Notes under the pieces: generated by a model
Told to the model about the DNA's origin: nothing
Databases searched by the model: none
Seen by the model: only the letters and a program-made list of their open reading frames with translations
Shown: positions 61,566 through 64,000 of the stretch, piece after piece
Layout of the letters: each line of letters begins with the position of its first letter
Position numbering within the stretch: position 1 is the stretch's first letter
Position numbers and translations under genes: made by a program
Origin: Williamwhitmania taraxaci
GTDB lineage: Bacteria; Bacteroidota; Bacteroidia; Bacteroidales; Williamwhitmaniaceae
Length of the DNA: 64,000 nt
Direction: 5' to 3'
Assembly: GCF_900096565.1 (NCBI RefSeq)
Contig: NZ_FMYP01000007.1
Span: forward strand, 27,627-91,626

Positions 61566-62052
61566 GGCTAACAAATATTGGTGTGTAAATCTACTAAGTA
61601 ATATTTAGAAAGATTGCAGTCTACACCATCTGTGCTGCCGAAATTCTCTTCATTGGCTTTATTCCACCAGTATATAGCTATATTCAGCATATTATTAGCG
61701 GAACATAAGCTATTAAAACAACCACACTTCGAAAGCCTCTCAGCAATAGGAGGCTTTGTTATTTTTGGTTTGCATATACCAAGGAGGAGCATTGTGTCTA
61801 TCAAAAAAGGTCACCCGCGAATGTGTACCACCCCGACCTGGGTCGAATGTTCCCTCCGCAATCTTCCTATAAATATGCGATGTCTCCGGAATCAGAACAT
61901 TAGATTTGGAAGGTTCAATTAAGGTGAGTGTGAAAAACAAACGCCTTAAGATCGTTTGAAACAATGGCTTCCTGGGGCAAATTCAACAAAAATCAAATAA
62001 GTTGACCTCTACAAAAATAATTGTCAATATTTTTTTATTCAAACGAAAAAAC
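61566..62052. other. intergenic region with a possible gene remnant
   Basis: A minus-strand frame at 61740-61964 ends beside a hairpin (AAAGCCT at 61732-61738 with AGGCTTT at 61750-61756). Its translation (for example PSKSNVLIPETSHIYRKI, GTHSRVTFFDRHNAPPW) looks more protein-like than chance but matches no family I know and lacks a convincing start. It may be the 3' end of a decayed gene. Nothing else is supported here. Confidence 0.3.
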
Positions 62053-62060
62053 TACTTTTG
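62053..62060 (+). promoter_or_regulatory. -7 box of the BspA-like gene
   Basis: TACTTTTG matches TAnnTTTG, 37 bp before the start codon. A TTG at 62021 is too far away to be its -33 box. Confidence 0.45.
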
Positions 62061-62096
62061 ATACAAAATTCCATATCTCATTATTAAACAGATACT

Positions 62097-64000
62097 ATGA
62101 AGAAATTTTTACTAACCTTATGCATTGCACTATTAACAATTATTGCCTCTGCACAGGTTTCTATAACCGTAAACGTACCTACAGCAGGTGGCTTTAGCGC
62201 TGCGCTAACGGCGGCTGGAGGAAATGCGAATACCGTTACTGATTTGACTGTAACGGGCCTTATTAATTCCAGTGATATTTTTTTCATGAGGGATAAAATG
62301 CCAGTGCTGGCCGTGCTCGATATGGGGTCGGTGCAGATTGTCGACGGCGACCTTAATCCCGTAGGATTCCCCGCTAAGGCTTTTTATTTGAAAAGTAGTT
62401 TAACCAAGATAACGTTTCCATCAACATTGATTTCTATTGGAGAATACGCATTTTTTGGTTGTACTAACCTTTCAGGGGCACTATCGATCCCTAATACGGT
62501 TACATCTATTGGAGACAATTCATTTAATGGTTGTTCAAAGTTAACCGGGAGCCTGGTAATACCCAGCGGAGTTAAAACAATTGCTGATGGAGCATTTTCA
62601 GATTGCAGCGGATTAACCGGGACATTGACCCTTCCACCCTCATTAACAGCTATAGGTAATTACACGTTTGACGGTTGCATGTTTACGGGTAATCTTATAA
62701 TCCCTAATTCACTAGTTTCAATAGGTTATCGTGCATTTACGGGATGTAGTGGATTTACTGGGGCATTAACTATACCCAATTCGGTAACCTCAATTGGGGC
62801 CGAGGCCTTTGTAAATTGTTCTGGTTTTAACGGAGCGCTTACGTTAAGCAATTCGCTTACAACAATCGAGGATCGTTTATTTAATGGTTGCTCCAATTTA
62901 ACTGGAGGCTTAACAATACCAAACTCAGTAACCAAGATAGGTGTGGGAGTTTTTACTTCCTGTTCCGCATTAAATGGCAACCTTATTCTATCTAGTAATG
63001 TTACCTCAATAGGTGACAACGCATTTATGTACTGTCGTGGATTACAGGGTAGTTTAAATATACCAAATTCTGTTACTTCAATCGGTTCCTACGCGTTTTG
63101 GAATTGTTTAAACCTTAAAGGCACTTTTACTTTATCGAGTAACATTATATCCATTGGTGAAGCTGCATTTGTTTCTTCGGGAATTGCGGGTAATTTAATC
63201 CTTCCTAACTCATTAACATCTATCGGAATCTCGTCTTTCCAAAGTTGTTCTAGGTTAACCGGAGATTTGATTATTCCTAATTCAATCGCTACAATACCGA
63301 CCAAAGCCTTTGCATATTGTACTAATTTTAAGGGCACAATAGCCATTCCTAGTTCCATTGCTTCTATTCAGGATTTTGCATTCTCAAACTGTCAAGGCAT
63401 TACCAAAATTGTAGTTGCCATAAATACCCCGCTCCCCATAGGCTCAAGTACATTCAATCAGATTAACAAAACGACTTGCCAACTGATAGTTCCTATTGGG
63501 TCGACGGCGGCATATAAAGCGGCTACATACTGGCAGGATTTCTTGAATATTGGCGAGTCAATCTTCGTTGCATTTAATTCGCAGGGTGGATCCGCAATAG
63601 CTGATTTAACCCCATCCTTTAACGCAACAATTGTCGCACCTGCCAATCCAACCCGCACTGGCTACGCCTTTGTTGCTTGGTATAAGGAGGCGGCTTGCAC
63701 AACCCCTTGGAACTTTACATCCGATTTAGTTACCGCAAACACCACCCTTTACGCCAAGTGGAATATCAACAGCTATACGGTTACATTTGATTCGCAGTTG
63801 GGTAGTGTGGTAGCACCAAAAACAACAAATTACAACACAGCAATCACTGCTCCTGCCAATCCAACCCGCACTGGCTACGCCTTTGTTGCTTGGTATAAGG
63901 AGGCGGCTTGCACAAACCCTTGGAACTTTACATCCGACAAGGTAACTGCAAACACAACGCTATACGCCAAGTGGAATATCAACAGCTATACGGTTACATT
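62097..64000 (+). CDS. BspA-like leucine-rich-repeat surface protein with InlB B-repeats (partial)
   Basis: The first 634 residues of a secreted protein that runs off the window. A signal peptide (MKKFLLTLCIALLTIIASA) is followed by about thirteen BspA-type LRR units of 22-24 residues (pattern L-x-IPNSVTSIGxxAFxxCxxLxG) from about residue 95 to 440. From about 490 begin Listeria-Bacteroides InlB B-repeats (Flg_new) with PTRTGYAFVAWYKE and TTLYAKWNINSYTVTF. Such proteins usually mediate adhesion. A C-terminal sorting domain is expected beyond the edge. No stop occurs in this frame. Confidence 0.93.
   Translation, partial: MKKFLLTLCIALLTIIASAQVSITVNVPTAGGFSAALTAAGGNANTVTDLTVTGLINSSDIFFMRDKMPVLAVLDMGSVQIVDGDLNPVGFPAKAFYLKSSLTKITFPSTLISIGEYAFFGCTNLSGALSIPNTVTSIGDNSFNGCSKLTGSLVIPSGVKTIADGAFSDCSGLTGTLTLPPSLTAIGNYTFDGCMFTGNLIIPNSLVSIGYRAFTGCSGFTGALTIPNSVTSIGAEAFVNCSGFNGALTLSNSLTTIEDRLFNGCSNLTGGLTIPNSVTKIGVGVFTSCSALNGNLILSSNVTSIGDNAFMYCRGLQGSLNIPNSVTSIGSYAFWNCLNLKGTFTLSSNIISIGEAAFVSSGIAGNLILPNSLTSIGISSFQSCSRLTGDLIIPNSIATIPTKAFAYCTNFKGTIAIPSSIASIQDFAFSNCQGITKIVVAINTPLPIGSSTFNQINKTTCQLIVPIGSTAAYKAATYWQDFLNIGESIFVAFNSQGGSAIADLTPSFNATIVAPANPTRTGYAFVAWYKEAACTTPWNFTSDLVTANTTLYAKWNINSYTVTFDSQLGSVVAPKTTNYNTAITAPANPTRTGYAFVAWYKEAACTNPWNFTSDKVTANTTLYAKWNINSYTVT
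63640..64000 (+). repeat. near-identical 213-bp tandem repeat inside the BspA-like gene
   Basis: The stretch starting TGCCAATCCAACCCGCACTGG at 63641 recurs at 63854 with very few differences, a 213-bp (71-residue) period. It encodes successive InlB B-repeats and is long and uniform enough for recombination to change copy number. Confidence 0.85.

Overview
The window is a stretch of chromosome from a member of the Bacteroidota, most likely order Bacteroidales in the broad sense. The evidence is a type IX secretion sorting domain on a surface protease, a BspA-type leucine-rich-repeat protein, DUF3822 and DUF6261 proteins, a fused ResB-CcsA cytochrome c maturation protein, start codons mostly without a Shine-Dalgarno sequence, and recurring TAnnTTTG -7 promoter boxes. 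All calls come from reading the sequence and recognising protein families; no search was run.

Layout. 1-2.2 kb: an ECF sigma factor, a probable zinc-finger anti-sigma factor and two Spy/CpxP-like envelope proteins, one with a Met/Gly/His-rich tail (an envelope or metal stress cluster). 2.4-13.8 kb: housekeeping genes (deoxyhypusine-synthase-like protein, YqhD-type alcohol dehydrogenase, ResB-CcsA fusion, Xaa-Pro aminopeptidase, DUF4395, a Cys-cluster protein, an SDR/DUF2867 oxidoreductase). 13.8-18.2 kb: an accessory island, the most unusual part. Three AT-rich genes (an unknown 173-aa protein, a SUKH-type protein, a 63-aa membrane protein) each lie between inverted repeats whose variable part differs from cassette to cassette but matches within each cassette. 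Each is preceded by a related module of terminator, TAnnTTTG promoter and a conserved TTATAAACGAG^TTG boundary. A ten-copy, 42-bp-period array of perfect palindromes and a DUF6261 gene lie between the first two cassettes. 18.4-22.2 kb: a MATE exporter and dipeptidyl peptidase IV.

22.5-36.5 kb: an operon with a lipoprotein and an ABCG-type transporter that carries an extra TerB-like N-terminal region; SiaB-like kinase and SiaC-like phosphoprotein; a DEAD-box helicase with a repetitive Arg/Gly tail; a C-terminal processing protease; guaA; and an rpsA-STAS-rnz operon. 36.7-42.9 kb: nucleotide-sugar genes (ugd, UDP-xylose synthase, rfbC, rfbD, phosphohexomutase) and a YjbQ protein. 43-49.6 kb: a secreted C10 protease, a RecD-like helicase, a DUF3822/rsmD operon and two tandem tRNA-Asp genes. 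49.9-54.8 kb: a TolC/HlyD/two-permease efflux operon with no ATPase. 54.9-58.8 kb: an unknown protein, a chemoreceptor, and ribB under an FMN riboswitch.

58.8-59.8 kb is a repeat-dense intergenic region. It has heptamer repeats that run into the 3' end of ribB, a mosaic array of about 41-bp units built from three alternating words, and a hairpin-rich element. 59.9-64 kb holds a DUF4349 lipoprotein, a sirtuin and the start of a BspA-like/InlB-B-repeat surface protein that runs off the window. No integrase, transposase or CRISPR-Cas gene is visible. The cassette-like island at 14-18.2 kb is the best candidate for an undescribed system.
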